From: Allosalinactinospora lopnorensis
Lineage (GTDB): Bacteria > Actinomycetota > Actinomycetes > Streptosporangiales > Streptosporangiaceae
Assembly: GCF_000981225.1 (NCBI RefSeq)
Contig: NZ_LAJC01000037.1
Location: 1-52,475, forward strand
Reading direction: 5' to 3'
DNA: 52,475 nucleotides
Made by a program: the position numbers and the translations under genes
Shown here: positions 34,964-43,577 of the stretch, piece after piece
Layout of the letters: every line of letters begins with the position of its first letter
How positions within the stretch are numbered: the first letter of the stretch is position 1
The notes under the pieces: model-generated
Seen by the model: only the letters and a program-made list of their open reading frames with translations
What the model was told of the DNA's origin: nothing
Databases searched by the model: none

Positions 34964-36237
34964 GCGGGGTCTCCTTGTGACCGGGGCCGCGTCTTCTTCA
35001 GGGTGCGAGCCGCGTAGTACCCGCTGATCATCGCTGCGACGATGCCTCGGAAAAGCCCGCACGCGTCCCCCGCGACCCATAGCGGCGCGTCGGGGCTGCG
35101 CAGGTCGCCGTCGACCTGCGGATACCAGCCCACGCCTTCGAGCGTCGGGCCGATGAGGGCGGTCTCCTCGTCACGGATGGCGGGAAACCTTTCGCTGATC
35201 CTTACTAGACCGCTTCGGATGAGCTCGTAGACCTCCTCTCCGTAGGTCCTGCTCATCAGTTGCTCGGCGGTAGAGGTCCGAGCCAGGACGTCCGCCAGCG
35301 GAAGGGTGAACGCGCCATCGCTGCTCGAAGCCGCGCGCAGGAGCCGCTGCAGGCCGTCGCGGGCGATCTCCGGTACTTCGACCCGGGTGTTGAACCCGAT
35401 GTTGGACTCGCTGGTGGGTGGTCCGTCGGCGCGCCCGGAGACGGTCCACAGCCCCTGGGTGCGCGTCAGTACCGCCTCTCCCCGCCGGCACGCGCAGAAG
35501 GTGCGCCATTCGGTGGTCTGCTCGGGGGTGAGAAAGCGCAGTTTGGGGTCGAGTTGGCCCAGGTCTGCGAAGAAGGCGCGGTCGGCGGGCTGGCGGATCC
35601 GCACACCGGCTTCGAGCCGTTTGAACGTCCAGGATCTGACCAGGCCGCTGAGGTGGAGGGGACCGAACCGGCCGGTCGCCACCAGAAGCCGCTTCGCCTC
35701 CAGGTCAAAGGGGTCTCCCCCCGGCCTCGAGCACCGCACGACATGGGCCTGCCGTTCCCCGTCATACGCAGCGGACTCGACGTGGGTCTGCGTCAACACG
35801 TCGCAGCCGAGCGTGGAGACGAGCTTGTCGGTCAGGGCCAGGCGGGTCGGCAGATCGAGGTAGCTCGAAGGGTATTCCTTCAGTACCCATTCCCCCTTTC
35901 CCGCGGAGTACTGGTCGGGACTCTCCGGGAACGGCGGGACGTCGAGACCGAGAGGGGTGAGGATCTCCGAGGTCCAGTCATAGGCTCGTCGAAGCGCCTC
36001 GCGGTCGGGAAGCCTCCACAAAGCGCTGGCGGAGGGAAAGAAGGAGAACTTCCCGTCCGAGAACAGCCCGGCCCCGCCGTGCCCGCAGGTCATGTCCTCA
36101 GGGTGGTGCCGGTCGCGTTCCTGGACAGACCTTCCCGAATCCAGAAGAGCGATACGTTGCCCTTCGTTGTCCAATTCCTGAGCAGCGGCGAGCCCCGCCG
36201 GGCCGGCGCCGATGACAAGGACGTCGTATTTCAGCAT
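34960..36237 (-). CDS. FAD-dependent dehydrogenase (COG2509-like)
   Basis: 425 residues. N-terminal dinucleotide motif VIGAGPAGLAAAQEL, then the distinctive TCGHGGAGLFSDGKFSFFP block of uncharacterised FAD-dependent dehydrogenases, LLVATGRFG, and a C-terminal LWVAGDACGLFRGIVAAMISGYYAA that closes the FAD site. A cluster of cysteines (FCACRRGE near residue 248) is unusual and might bind a metal. Family members are 430-530 residues; none has a settled substrate that I know. It sits between the phosphoribosyltransferase and Nudix genes in one operon (61 bases after the former, overlapping the latter), suggesting oxidation or reduction of a base-like intermediate. Confidence 0.8.
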   Translation of the reverse strand: MLKYDVLVIGAGPAGLAAAQELDNEGQRIALLDSGRSVQERDRHHPEDMTCGHGGAGLFSDGKFSFFPSASALWRLPDREALRRAYDWTSEILTPLGLDVPPFPESPDQYSAGKGEWVLKEYPSSYLDLPTRLALTDKLVSTLGCDVLTQTHVESAAYDGERQAHVVRCSRPGGDPFDLEAKRLLVATGRFGPLHLSGLVRSWTFKRLEAGVRIRQPADRAFFADLGQLDPKLRFLTPEQTTEWRTFCACRRGEAVLTRTQGLWTVSGRADGPPTSESNIGFNTRVEVPEIARDGLQRLLRAASSSDGAFTLPLADVLARTSTAEQLMSRTYGEEVYELIRSGLVRISERFPAIRDEETALIGPTLEGVGWYPQVDGDLRSPDAPLWVAGDACGLFRGIVAAMISGYYAARTLKKTRPRSQGDPA

Positions 36238-36298
36238 GTGAGATCCAAGCCTCAGATTCCCGTTTACTCGTGCGAGGACGCGGAGAAGCGAATTCGCT

Positions 36299-36856
36299 TC
36301 AGCCGGTTCTGACCTCTCGGATGTCGGGAAGATTTCGGTGTCGGTCCGCGTAGTCGATCCCGTTGCCCGCGACCCAGTGCACGTCGATATCGAACCCCAC
36401 GTACTCGACCTGAACGGGATGCCTGAGCGATTTCGGCTTCCTGAGAAGCGAGCAGATCTCCACTGAATCGGCCCCCAGGCCCTTGAAGTGCGAGACGAGG
36501 TGATGGAGAGTCAGTCCGGAGTCGACGATGTCCTCGACCAGGATCACGTCCCGACCAGCAGGGTCCTGGGACACGTCGCCGAGGATGCGCACAGTCCCAT
36601 CGGTGGTGTCCCCCATTCCGTAAGTCGAAGCGCGTATCCAGTCCACCCCTACCGGCAGGGACACGTGGCGAGCGAGGTCGGCCGCGAAGAAGGCCGCCCC
36701 TTTCAAGACTCCCACCAGCAGCGGAGAGCGGCCTTCGTAATCGCGGGATATCTCGTTACCGAGTTCGCCCACTCTCCGAATTATCCGCTCCTGGGACACA
36801 ACGATTTCACCAAGTGTTTCCTGGTGGTTCTGCTCGACAAAAAAGTGGCTGTTCAT
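36299..36856 (-). CDS. Hypoxanthine phosphoribosyltransferase-like enzyme, variant base pocket
   Basis: 185 residues from ATG 36856. PRPP-binding motif VILVEDIVDSGLTL, flexible loop STYGMGD, LLRKPKSL with the lysine that contacts purine O6, and YVGFDIDVHWVAGNGIDYADRHRNLPDI at the end. Housekeeping actinobacterial enzymes read FVVGYG where this has WVAGNG; the first aromatic residue stacks on the base, so an altered base preference is plausible. An in-frame ATG at 36904 is inside the apparent -10 box, which excludes it. First gene of the cluster, hence a probable first step joining a base to PRPP. Family firm; use of a non-standard base is inference. Confidence 0.85.
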   Translation of the reverse strand: MNSHFFVEQNHQETLGEIVVSQERIIRRVGELGNEISRDYEGRSPLLVGVLKGAAFFAADLARHVSLPVGVDWIRASTYGMGDTTDGTVRILGDVSQDPAGRDVILVEDIVDSGLTLHHLVSHFKGLGADSVEICSLLRKPKSLRHPVQVEYVGFDIDVHWVAGNGIDYADRHRNLPDIREVRTG

Positions 36857-36902
36857 CTCATTCGATCCGAGAGTTAAAGATTTCCGTGCAAATCCGCCCG
36901 TC

Positions 36903-36931
36903 ATCCTAGGGGCGGATCAAGTGACATTCAA
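36903..36931 (-). promoter_or_regulatory. Promoter of the phosphoribosyltransferase operon
   Basis: Reading on the minus strand: TTGAAT (36931-36926), 17 bases, TAGGAT (36908-36903). Both boxes match actinobacterial sigma-70 promoters. The expected start of transcription, near 36896, gives a leader of about 40 bases to the ATG at 36856. Confidence 0.6.
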
Positions 36932-37507
36932 CGAATTGACGCCATCCGGCCACGCGACAGAGAATGCCCCTTTTGACCTGCACGAAGACACCGGTGGCCC
37001 ACACAACACCGAAGAATGTGTTTGCACTTCGTTCGCCCCGGGTAGGGCTGTCAAAATTTATTCTTCAGACAGGTTTGCGTTGCGCGGTCCTCCGCCACGA
37101 GGGTCGCGAAGGAATCACGATCTTCGCCGGGATCGCGTGCCCCGGATCGCCCCTCATAGCTGTTCAGGGCCGTTCCTGCCGGAACCGGATCCGACCAGAC
37201 CAACCCCACTATGGGCGCCTTCGTGGCTCCAGGTGGACGGAGGGCTCGCCGGGCCTCCTCTCTGTGGCCACCTGCGGCCATATATTTTCTGTAAGCGTGG
37301 TGCGCTGCGGGTTCGCGCCGGCCGTTTATGATCCGCGGCATCCCTATTGCGGTCTGGGGCCGTTCTCGCCCTCTGCGCTTCGCCACCGGCCGATATTCTT
37401 CCCTCCCGCGCGGACCATGGGGAAATTCCCGACATCGGCATGTGCGCGCGATACCCGTAACTCGCGTTTTCCCACCTGAGCGGAGCGACGAATGAGGCAC
37501 TACTGAA
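36932..37507. other. Intergenic region upstream of the phosphoribosyltransferase operon
   Basis: About 575 bases with lower G+C than the flanks. Open frames exist on both strands but their translations are rich in Arg, Pro, Cys and Ser without domains or good starts. I see no gene, repeat or RNA structure that I can support. Confidence 0.35.
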
Positions 37508-37640
37508 CTGAGTCGCTTCCAGGAAGGGCTACGCGCCACCCACCAAGGCCAGCCATCGAACAACACGGCCATCGGGCGCAGCTACGGCTCCACGCTGGCC
37601 GACCACACCGCGATGGACGAGGAGATGGTGATCCCGATGT
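37508..37640 (+). pseudogene. Fragment of a DUF1023-type alpha/beta hydrolase
   Basis: Reads LSRFQEGLRATHQGQPSNNTAIGRSYGSTLADHTAMD. The actinobacterial DUF1023 (Abhydrolase_8) family has a near-identical nucleophile segment, usually ending in IGHSYGST. Here the elbow His is Arg, and nothing of the N-terminal domain or the later catalytic residues is present. Upstream stop codons and the lack of a start show that it is debris. These hydrolases often accompany WXG100/ESX-like secreted proteins. Confidence 0.5.
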
Positions 37641-37784
37641 CGCTCATCCGCTCCCTGGAGGGCTACATCCCGACCGCGACCGAAGCCACAAGGAGTAGGT
37701 GGTGCTCCCGACGGAGCGTGGGTCCTCACGGCCGCATGCCGCTGGACCGGCGCGGCGAGCCGACTACGGCCGGAACGGGGTACC

Positions 37785-38165
37785 TCAGCTCCTGCGGGCG
37801 TTGAGGGTGTTGATGGTGATCCAGGCGCCGAGGCAGGCCGCGGTGGGGACGGCGACGATCAGGGCCAGGGCGAGGTGCCGGGTACGGCGGGCGTCGCACG
37901 CGTTGACCGCGTTCTGCTGGTCCGGGTGCCACAACTCGGCCTCCCGCCGCTGCCCGGACTCGTCCACGCTGTAGTCCCACCAGGTGTCCTCGAGATTGCC
38001 CGGGTACTTGTAGGACGGCCCGGCTCCGAGCACGGAGGCGCACTTCGTCGTGCGCCCCGTCGATCCGACGGTCTTTCCGTACGGCGGAACGACCAGCAGG
38101 GCAAGCACGATCACGCAGCCGGCTACCGCGACCAGACGCAGTTTCCGCGGCGTCTCACTCGGCAC
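37785..38165 (-). CDS. Small two-helix membrane protein, unknown
   Basis: 126 residues from GTG 38165 (GAAGGCGG upstream); a TTG at 38216 would add 17 residues. Membrane helices near the N-terminus (LVAVAGCVIVLALLVVP) and C-terminus (LALALIVAVPTAACLGAWITI) flank an outside loop of about 70 residues with two cysteines, several tryptophans and a WWDYSVDESGQ stretch. Composition is normal for coding sequence of this genome. No family recognised. It lies in a debris-rich stretch, convergent with the hydrolase fragment. Confidence 0.55.
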   Translation of the reverse strand: MPSETPRKLRLVAVAGCVIVLALLVVPPYGKTVGSTGRTTKCASVLGAGPSYKYPGNLEDTWWDYSVDESGQRREAELWHPDQQNAVNACDARRTRHLALALIVAVPTAACLGAWITINTLNARRS

Positions 38166-38591
38166 GAAACCGCCTTCGAACTCGGGTCCAGGGACGGACG
38201 GCGGCAATTCTCCCAAAAGTGGCGACGCCTGGCGGGTCGGCGATCGCGGCGCGATCTCCCCATGCCGTGTCGAGTTGTCAGCCCTGTTCCCGGCAGGTGA
38301 GCCGGTCCTGGAGTTCTTCCAGTGCGGCGATCATGCCTGCTGGCGCGGTACCGCGCACCCGCTGGGGCTCCCCTTATGGCCGGATCCGGTCGGTTCCCTT
38401 CAGAGCCGTGTCCTTACACCTTCGGAGTCGTCGTTTCCGCTCTTGAACGTCTCAATCGCCAAAGTAGGGCGGGGGAAGCACCGCTTTTAGGCCCCGGGCT
38501 AGGGCTCCTAGGCCCAAGACGCCCGGTCGCCCCGCTCGTTAGTCTGCGCATTCGGTCTCTTTTGGTTTCTTCGGTTCTGGGCTGTTCGGGG
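38166..38591. other. Intergenic stretch before the pilin-like protein gene
   Basis: About 425 bases. A tiny minus-strand frame (38277-38333) encodes an amphipathic MIAALEELQDRLTCREQG and looks like the tail of a lost gene. Otherwise no gene seen. The last 150 bases before 38592 presumably carry the promoter of the next gene, but I cannot place it. Confidence 0.3.
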
Positions 38592-39203
38592 GTGTGGCGT
38601 GCCGAGGCCGGGGCCGGAAAGATCGAGTACGGCGCCCTGGTCATCTTCGTCGCCGCGGTGGTGGTGACGGTCGTGGCCTACGGCCTGCCCGGTGACGTCC
38701 GGGCGCTGCTGGAGCGCGGCGTGTGCCTGATCCCCGGCGACCAGGAATGCGAGGAGGTCGTCGCCGGCAGCGACGACGACAGCGCCGGACCCGGCGACGG
38801 CAGCGAGGACGGCAACGGCGCAGACGAGAGCGGGGAGCAGGGCGAGGAGAATGCTGCGGGGGGCGAGGAGTCCGGCGAGGGCGGGGACGCCGCCGAGTAC
38901 GACCCCGCCCTGGCCCAGGACCTCGAAGAGGAGGAGGACGCCGAAGACATCGACCACAGCCAACCCTGGATCCGCGCCACCGAGAGAACCGACTCACCCG
39001 TCGTGGACGTCGCACGCTTCGAAAGCGTCTCCGAACTCGAAACCGGCCTACGAGAAGAAGCCTCCCGCACGGAAAACGCCTCTCTGTTCCACCACCCCGC
39101 CTCCGAGACACCCGACCAGCTCCAGGCGGTGGTCCCCGACCCCGACGGCACGATCGTCCAACGGTGGACCTCCCCACCGAACACCCACCCCGCCGACGAC
39201 TGA
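38592..39203 (+). CDS. Pilin-like N-terminal, acidic exported protein (possible toxin carrier)
   Basis: About 203 residues from GTG 38592, a start not backed by a clear ribosome site. The N-terminus AEAGAGKIEYGALVIFVAAVVVTVVAYGLP resembles the class III signal/hydrophobic helix of Flp/TadE-like pilins (charged residue, then E five residues into the hydrophobic helix). It is followed by LLERGVCLIPGDQECEE with two cysteines. Residues 55-130 are extremely Asp/Glu/Gly/Ser-rich and disordered, the rest a mixed domain ending in TSPPNTHPADD. Proteins with this head in actinomycetes often carry toxin tails. The sequence after the stop, in shifted frames, has such a tail, so the original gene may have run to 39507. 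Confidence 0.5.
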   Translation: MWRAEAGAGKIEYGALVIFVAAVVVTVVAYGLPGDVRALLERGVCLIPGDQECEEVVAGSDDDSAGPGDGSEDGNGADESGEQGEENAAGGEESGEGGDAAEYDPALAQDLEEEEDAEDIDHSQPWIRATERTDSPVVDVARFESVSELETGLREEASRTENASLFHHPASETPDQLQAVVPDPDGTIVQRWTSPPNTHPADD

Positions 39204-39507
39204 GAAGACAAAGAGAACCCGCGACGGCGACCGCAACAAAGGACGGTTTCGTCACCGCGGCCCAGGCCCGCCGATCACACGGCGGCCAGGTCCCGCAGGC
39301 CGGGTTGCCCGTGGGGCCCACCCCTCCCCCGGAGCAACCCGCAGACGGACACGCGCAGGGTGGAACGAAGGACACCAGCACGAATTACCCGGGTATATTT
39401 ACGAGCTCCCTGACGGAACAAAAATAAAGAAAAGATCGAAATCCAGCGGCGCAACGATAGACATATCCATTCCCGGAGAGAAGGACAAGAAGGTGCATCT
39501 CCCATGA
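39204..39507 (+). pseudogene. Toxin-like C-terminal module, out of frame
   Basis: In one frame: DGFVTAAQARRSHGGQVPQAGLPVGPTPPPEQPADGHAQG. One base lost at 39358-39360 shifts to WNEGHQHELPGYIYELPDGTKIKKRSKSS and ends GATIDISIPGEKDKKVHLP at 39507. A Pro-rich linker followed by a short Lys-rich beta domain is the layout of polymorphic-toxin tails. No start codon serves it, so it is either the lost end of the gene at 38592 or a displaced cassette. An ATG overlaps its stop (ATGA at 39504), opening a 24-codon frame that could be the truncated beginning of an immunity gene. The toxin assignment is inference. Confidence 0.35.
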
Positions 39508-39784
39508 ACTTCGAAGGAAGCACAGGGCGGTGCCATGGCGTCGTAGCTGCATCCGAGGCCAGAACGTGTGCTGTGTGAAGAAGCGGCGGCCGTTAATACT
39601 CGCGGACCGGGAGGATACCGCGATCCGCCACGGGAGAGGTGAGGGCGTGCGCGAGGCCGCCGACCCCGCCGAACGCGCCGCGCAACTCTCCATCACCGCC
39701 GTATTGGAGGAACGTCCAGCCGACTGCATCGACCCTGGCAGCACCGTCCTGCCCTACCGGGCAGCATGTGCCTCGGCCCGGCGA

Positions 39785-40036
39785 CGAACCGAAGCGGCCG
39801 TACTGAAGGGCCACACCGGCTGGGTGAACGCGATATGCGCCTACACCGGTCCCGACGGCCAGCCACGCCTCGCCACCGGGAGCCAGGACCGGACGGTGTG
39901 CATCTGGAACCCGCAGACCGGCACGCAGTTGCTCAGTATCCCCGTCCACCATCCGGCCCGGGCCCTCGCGCGCGTTGGCCGGCGCCTTTTCGTCGGGATG
40001 GATGCCGGGCTCCTGGCGATCGACCTGCACGTCTGA
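39785..40036 (+). pseudogene. WD40-repeat fragment
   Basis: LKGHTGWVNAICAYTGPDGQPRLATGSQDRTVCIWNPQTG is a clear WD40 blade (GH near the start, IW at the end), followed by part of another blade ending GMDAGLLAIDLHV at 40036. Actinobacterial WD40 proteins of this kind (often with a caspase-like or kinase head) have many blades; only the last one and a half remain. The frame is open back to 39530 without domain similarity. Likely the remnant of a large gene removed by deletion. Confidence 0.5.
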
Positions 40037-40157
40037 TGGTTCTTCCCCGGTGCGCGGGATCGCGGAACGGTTCTGTCCGCGTTCCGCACTAACGTCGCCC
40101 TCGGGCCGGTACCCAGCACCGGAGCCCTCTTCCAGGCGTCTACGGCTAGGACACGCG

Positions 40158-41263
40158 ATGACCGGCACCCCTGTCTTCTCCCAGCGGGTCCTCAACCGCA
40201 CGCTGCTCCAGCGCCAGTTCCTTCTCGAACGCACCTCGCGCGGCGTCCCCGCGGTCATCGAACACCTGGTGGCGATGCAGGCACAGGAACCCAACTGGCC
40301 CTACGTCGGGCTGTGGACCCGGCTGGCGGGCTTTCGGCACGAGGCGCTGACCTATCTGCTGCACGACGGAACCGTGGTGCGCTCCACCATGCTCCGCGTG
40401 ACCCAGCACCTGGCCGGCGCCGCCGACTACGCCTGGCTGCGGCCCGCCCTGCAGCCGCTGATGGACCGGCACGTGCGCGCGTCCTACTACACCGAGCAGA
40501 CGAACGGGCTGGACCTCGCCGAGGTCACCGCCACCGCCGTGGAGTTTCTCGGTGACCGGACGGTGCCTCGGCGGGAGCTGAACCGGATGCTCGCCGAGCG
40601 CTATCCAAGGCGGAAGGGGGCGCAATTGGCCGGGGCGGTGGAAACCCGGTGGGGCTGGTGCACCCCCCGCCGGGCTGCACGTGGGGCTCGTGGAGCAGCC
40701 GCGCCGTGATGCCGGTGGCGGTGGCGCGGGCGTGGACCGGGCTGCCCATGGACCCCGCTCCAGGTGTGGAACGGATGGTTGCGCGCTACCTGGCCGCGTT
40801 CGGCCCGGCCGGCATCCGCGACCTGTCCACGTGGAGCGGGCTCCCGCAGCGCTTGCTCCGCCCGGCGGTCGAGAGGCTGGGCGGCCGGCTGCGCACCTAC
40901 CGCGATGAGCAGGGCAGGCAACTGTTCGACGTGCCCGACGCGCCGCTGGCCGATCCCGAACTCCCCGCCCCGGCGCGGTTCCTGCCCGGCTACGACAACC
41001 TCATCCTCTCGCACGCCGACCGGTCCCGGGTGATCAGCGACGCCGAACGCCCCAGGGTGAGCAGCGGCGCCGTCGTGCAGCCGACCTTCCTCGTCGACGG
41101 GTTCGTCCGCGGCGTCTGGTCACTGGAGGGGCCGGTCCTGCGCATCCATCCTTTCCGGCCGCTGCCGGAGGCGGACACCGCGGCGCTGCTGGCCGAGGCC
41201 GATCACCTGGCCGCTTTCGTCGCCGACGAGGGGACCGAGCCGAGGGTCGAGTTCTCGGTGTGA
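40158..41263 (+). pseudogene. Winged-helix DNA-binding protein (HTH_42/YcaQ-like), frameshifted
   Basis: ATG 40158 after TAGGAC. First part: RTLLQRQFLLERTSRGVPAVIEHLVAMQAQEPNWPYVGLW and STMLRVTQHLAGAADYAWLRP. At 40648-40649 a G is missing; the continuation GLVHPPPGCTWGSW, then WTGLPMD through FLPGYDNLILSHADRSRVI and FLVDGFVRGVW, runs to 41263. Repaired length about 369 residues, normal for HTH_42 proteins. The Q-A-Q-E segment and FLPxYDNLxLSHxDR are family hallmarks; relatives include DNA glycosylases (YcaQ/AlkX type) acting on alkylated or cross-linked DNA. This shorter actinobacterial group is uncharacterised. Confidence 0.78.
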
Positions 41264-41289
41264 CCCGTCGGCGCCGCCGCCCGCCGCAC

Positions 41290-41320
41290 TTGACCTCAAC
41301 AAAACTTGAGGTCCTACGGT
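41290..41320 (+). promoter_or_regulatory. MerR/SoxR-type promoter with 19-bp spacer
   Basis: -35 TTGACC (41290-41295), a 19-base spacer, -10 TACGGT (41315-41320). The spacer contains CCTCAAC-AAAA-CTTGAGG (41294-41311), differing from the classical SoxR box CCTCAAG-TTAA-CTTGAGG at only three positions. The long spacer and central palindrome are diagnostic of MerR-family control. It drives the MFS pump at 41389; no MerR gene lies in the window. Confidence 0.75.
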
Positions 41321-41388
41321 CGGTCGCATCGCCATGGGGCGGACCGCTTCGGCGCGAGCCCCGCCGTCCCGTCCGCAGAGGGGAACAC

Positions 41389-43042
41389 ATGACGACCGAC
41401 ACCGCGCAGCGCGCCACGGGGCGGGCGTGGCTGGGGCTGGCCGTCCTGACGCTGCCGCTGATCATGGCGGCAACCGACATGACCGTGCTCTTTCTCGCGC
41501 CGCCGACCTCGCTCCGGGCAGCACGCAACTGCTGTGGATTCTGCATGCCGGGGAGTTCCTTGCCGTGGGGTTCGCGCTGACGATGGGCCGGCTGGCCAGG
41601 CGCCTCGGCCCGCGCCGCCTGCTGGTCATCGGGGGCGGCGCCTACGGTCTGGCCTCGTTCGCGGCGGCCTACTCCGTCAGCCCGGAGATGCTGATCGGCA
41701 TGCGGGGGCTGCTCGGTGTGGCGGCGGCGACGCTGCTCCCGAGCGTCATGGCGCTGCTGCGCGGCATGTTCCACGACTCCCGCCAGTTCTCGGTGGCGGT
41801 CGCGGTGGTCATGACGTCCTTCTCCGCCGGTATGGCCCTCGGCCCGCCGCTGGGCGGGATGCTGCTGGAGCACTTCTGGTGGGGGGCGGTGTTCCTGGTC
41901 AACGTGCCGGTCGCCGTACTGCTTCTGGCCGGCGTCCCGATGCTGCCCGCCCTCCGGGGTGAAGAGGCCGGGAGGGTGGACATGGCCAGCGTGGCGCTGT
42001 CGCTGGGTGCCATCGTCGCTGTGGTCTTCGGCCTGCAGGAGATCGCCGACAAGCTGGCCGGAGCCGCCGGGGCACCGCTGTGGCCCTATGTCGGCTCGGT
42101 GGTGGCGGGCCTGGTGCTGCTGGGGGTGTTCGTCCGGCGGCAGCTGCGGCTGGCCGACCCGCTGTTGGACCTGCGGGTCTTCGCCGCCCCGACCTTCACC
42201 GTCTCCCTGGTGGCCCTGCTGCTGATGCTGCTGGCTATCGGGGGGACCGACATGCTGTTCGTCCAGTACCTGCAGACGGTGCTCGGCCTCTCCCCCGGCC
42301 ACGCGGGACTGCTGCTGCTCGCCCCTGCCCTGGCCTCCGCCGTGGGGGCGATGCTGGCTCCGGCACTGACCCGCTGGGTGCGCCCGGCCTTCGCCATGGC
42401 GGGCGGGCTGCTCGTCGCGGCCGGCGGCGCGGTGGCGATTGTGCTGCTGGAGGGGCATACCGGCGCGGTGGCCCTCGTCGCCGTGGTGACTCTTATCGCG
42501 CTGGCGCTGGGGCCGCTCTTCACCCTGGCCGCGAACCTGATCGTGGGCATCGCTCCGGCGCGGCACGCCGGGTCGGCCGCGGCCATGACCGATGTGGGCG
42601 GCGGGTTCGGCAACGCCTGAGCCTGGCCTTCCTGGGCAGCCTCTCCGCCGTGGTCTACCGGTCGGCGCTGGGCGGGGCCGTCCCCGAGGAGGTCCCCGAG
42701 CAGGCGGCGGAGGCGGCCCGGGAGAGCATCGGCGGGGCCGCCGCCGTGGCGGAGGGCCTGTCCGGCGCCGAGGGGCGGGCGCTGCTTGAGGCCGCGCAGT
42801 CTGCCTTCGGGCTGGGCCTGCAGAGCGCCTACGGGTTCGGCGCGGTTCTGCTGACCCTGGTGGCGGTCCTCGTCGCCTGGTGGTTGCGCCACGCCGGCAT
42901 CGCCACGGCGGAAACCGAGGACGGCCCCGGAGACCCCGCGGCGCAGGCGGCCGAGCGGCCGGTTCCGGAGCGCTCCGAGGCACCGGCCGGGGAGCCGACG
43001 GCGCAGAGCCCAGAGGAGGAGCTGGTTGAGGCCGGGTGCTGA
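41389..43042 (+). pseudogene. MFS multidrug exporter (DHA2 type), two frameshifts
   Basis: ATG 41389 with GAGGGGAA upstream. Three frames are needed: LAVLTLPLIMAATDMTVLFLA to about 41510; then GSTQLLWILHAGEFLAVGFALTMGRLARRLGPRRLL, GVAAATLLPSVMALLRGMF, and GPPLGGMLLEHFWWGAVFLVNVPVAV down to GGGFGNA at 42617; then LSLAFLGSLSAVVYRSAL to 43042. Each join needs one added base. The repaired protein of about 550 residues has fourteen helices and an acidic tail, like SmvA/EmrB pumps for cationic drugs. Control by a SoxR/MerR-type regulator fits export of redox-active or toxic compounds. Confidence 0.82.
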
Positions 43043-43044
43043 CC

Positions 43045-43081
43045 AAGGCCGTCCCCGGCCGGTCCGGCCGGGGACGGCCTT
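43045..43081 (+). terminator. Perfect 16-bp hairpin terminator after the MFS gene
   Basis: Bases 43045-43060 pair without mismatch with 43066-43081 around a 5-base loop (GGTCC), two bases after the stop. TT follows. Confidence 0.8.
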
Positions 43082-43128
43082 CCGCCGTTCACGGGGAACC
43101 GTTCCCTCCCTTGAGAGGAACGGTGCGC

Positions 43129-43548
43129 TCAGGGACGGCGGGCGGTGTGGGGCCAGATGGCGAGGAGGAGGGTGTCGGTGTCGGGGGCTTGGGTGAGACC
43201 TGTGGGGGTGGCGGCCCAGTAGGACTGGGTGGTTTCGCCGAACCAGACCACCAGGTGCGGGTGGTGGGCCTGGATCGCGGCGGCCCGGCGGTGCTCGGTG
43301 GCGAACTCGGCGCGGTGGCCGCGCAGGCGGGGATGGCGCGCTGCGCCCGGCAGGCGGGGTGGGCGCACCGGTCGCAGGCGACGTCCACAGGTGCGCGTGT
43401 GGGCGGAACGGTCCGCGCCGGTCTTGAGGCGGGAGTCCCCTTGATCCGTGCGGGCGGGGGCGCCGGGTGCGAGGGCGGCGGGAGCCGGGCCAGGGGCGGA
43501 AGCGGGGGTGGGCCGGGGGCTGGCGATAGTCTCGGGCATTGGTTCCAT
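43129..43548 (-). pseudogene. Small uncharacterised protein, reading frame disturbed
   Basis: From ATG 43548 one frame runs to 43129. Its C-terminal part (ATEHRRAAAIQAHHPHLVVWFGETTQSYWAATPTGL, then DTLLLAIWPHTARRP) reads as real protein. In the middle, another frame has CDRCAHPACRAQRAIPAC, a Cys-rich zinc-ribbon-like block that joins it well if one base is added near 43328, so the present central residues are probably shadow text. Small proteins with this WFGxTTQSYWAAT ending appear next to XRE/DUF397/ATPase genes; I know no function. Boundaries at the N-terminus are uncertain. Confidence 0.4.
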
Positions 43549-43577
43549 TCCGTTTCGTTGCAAGGGGTCTGGGATCA

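Noticed and set aside
36964-37479. A 171-codon plus-strand frame upstream of the phosphoribosyltransferase operon
   Set aside because: Cys/Arg/Pro-rich translation, no domain, no ribosome site, and it covers the region next to the mapped promoter.
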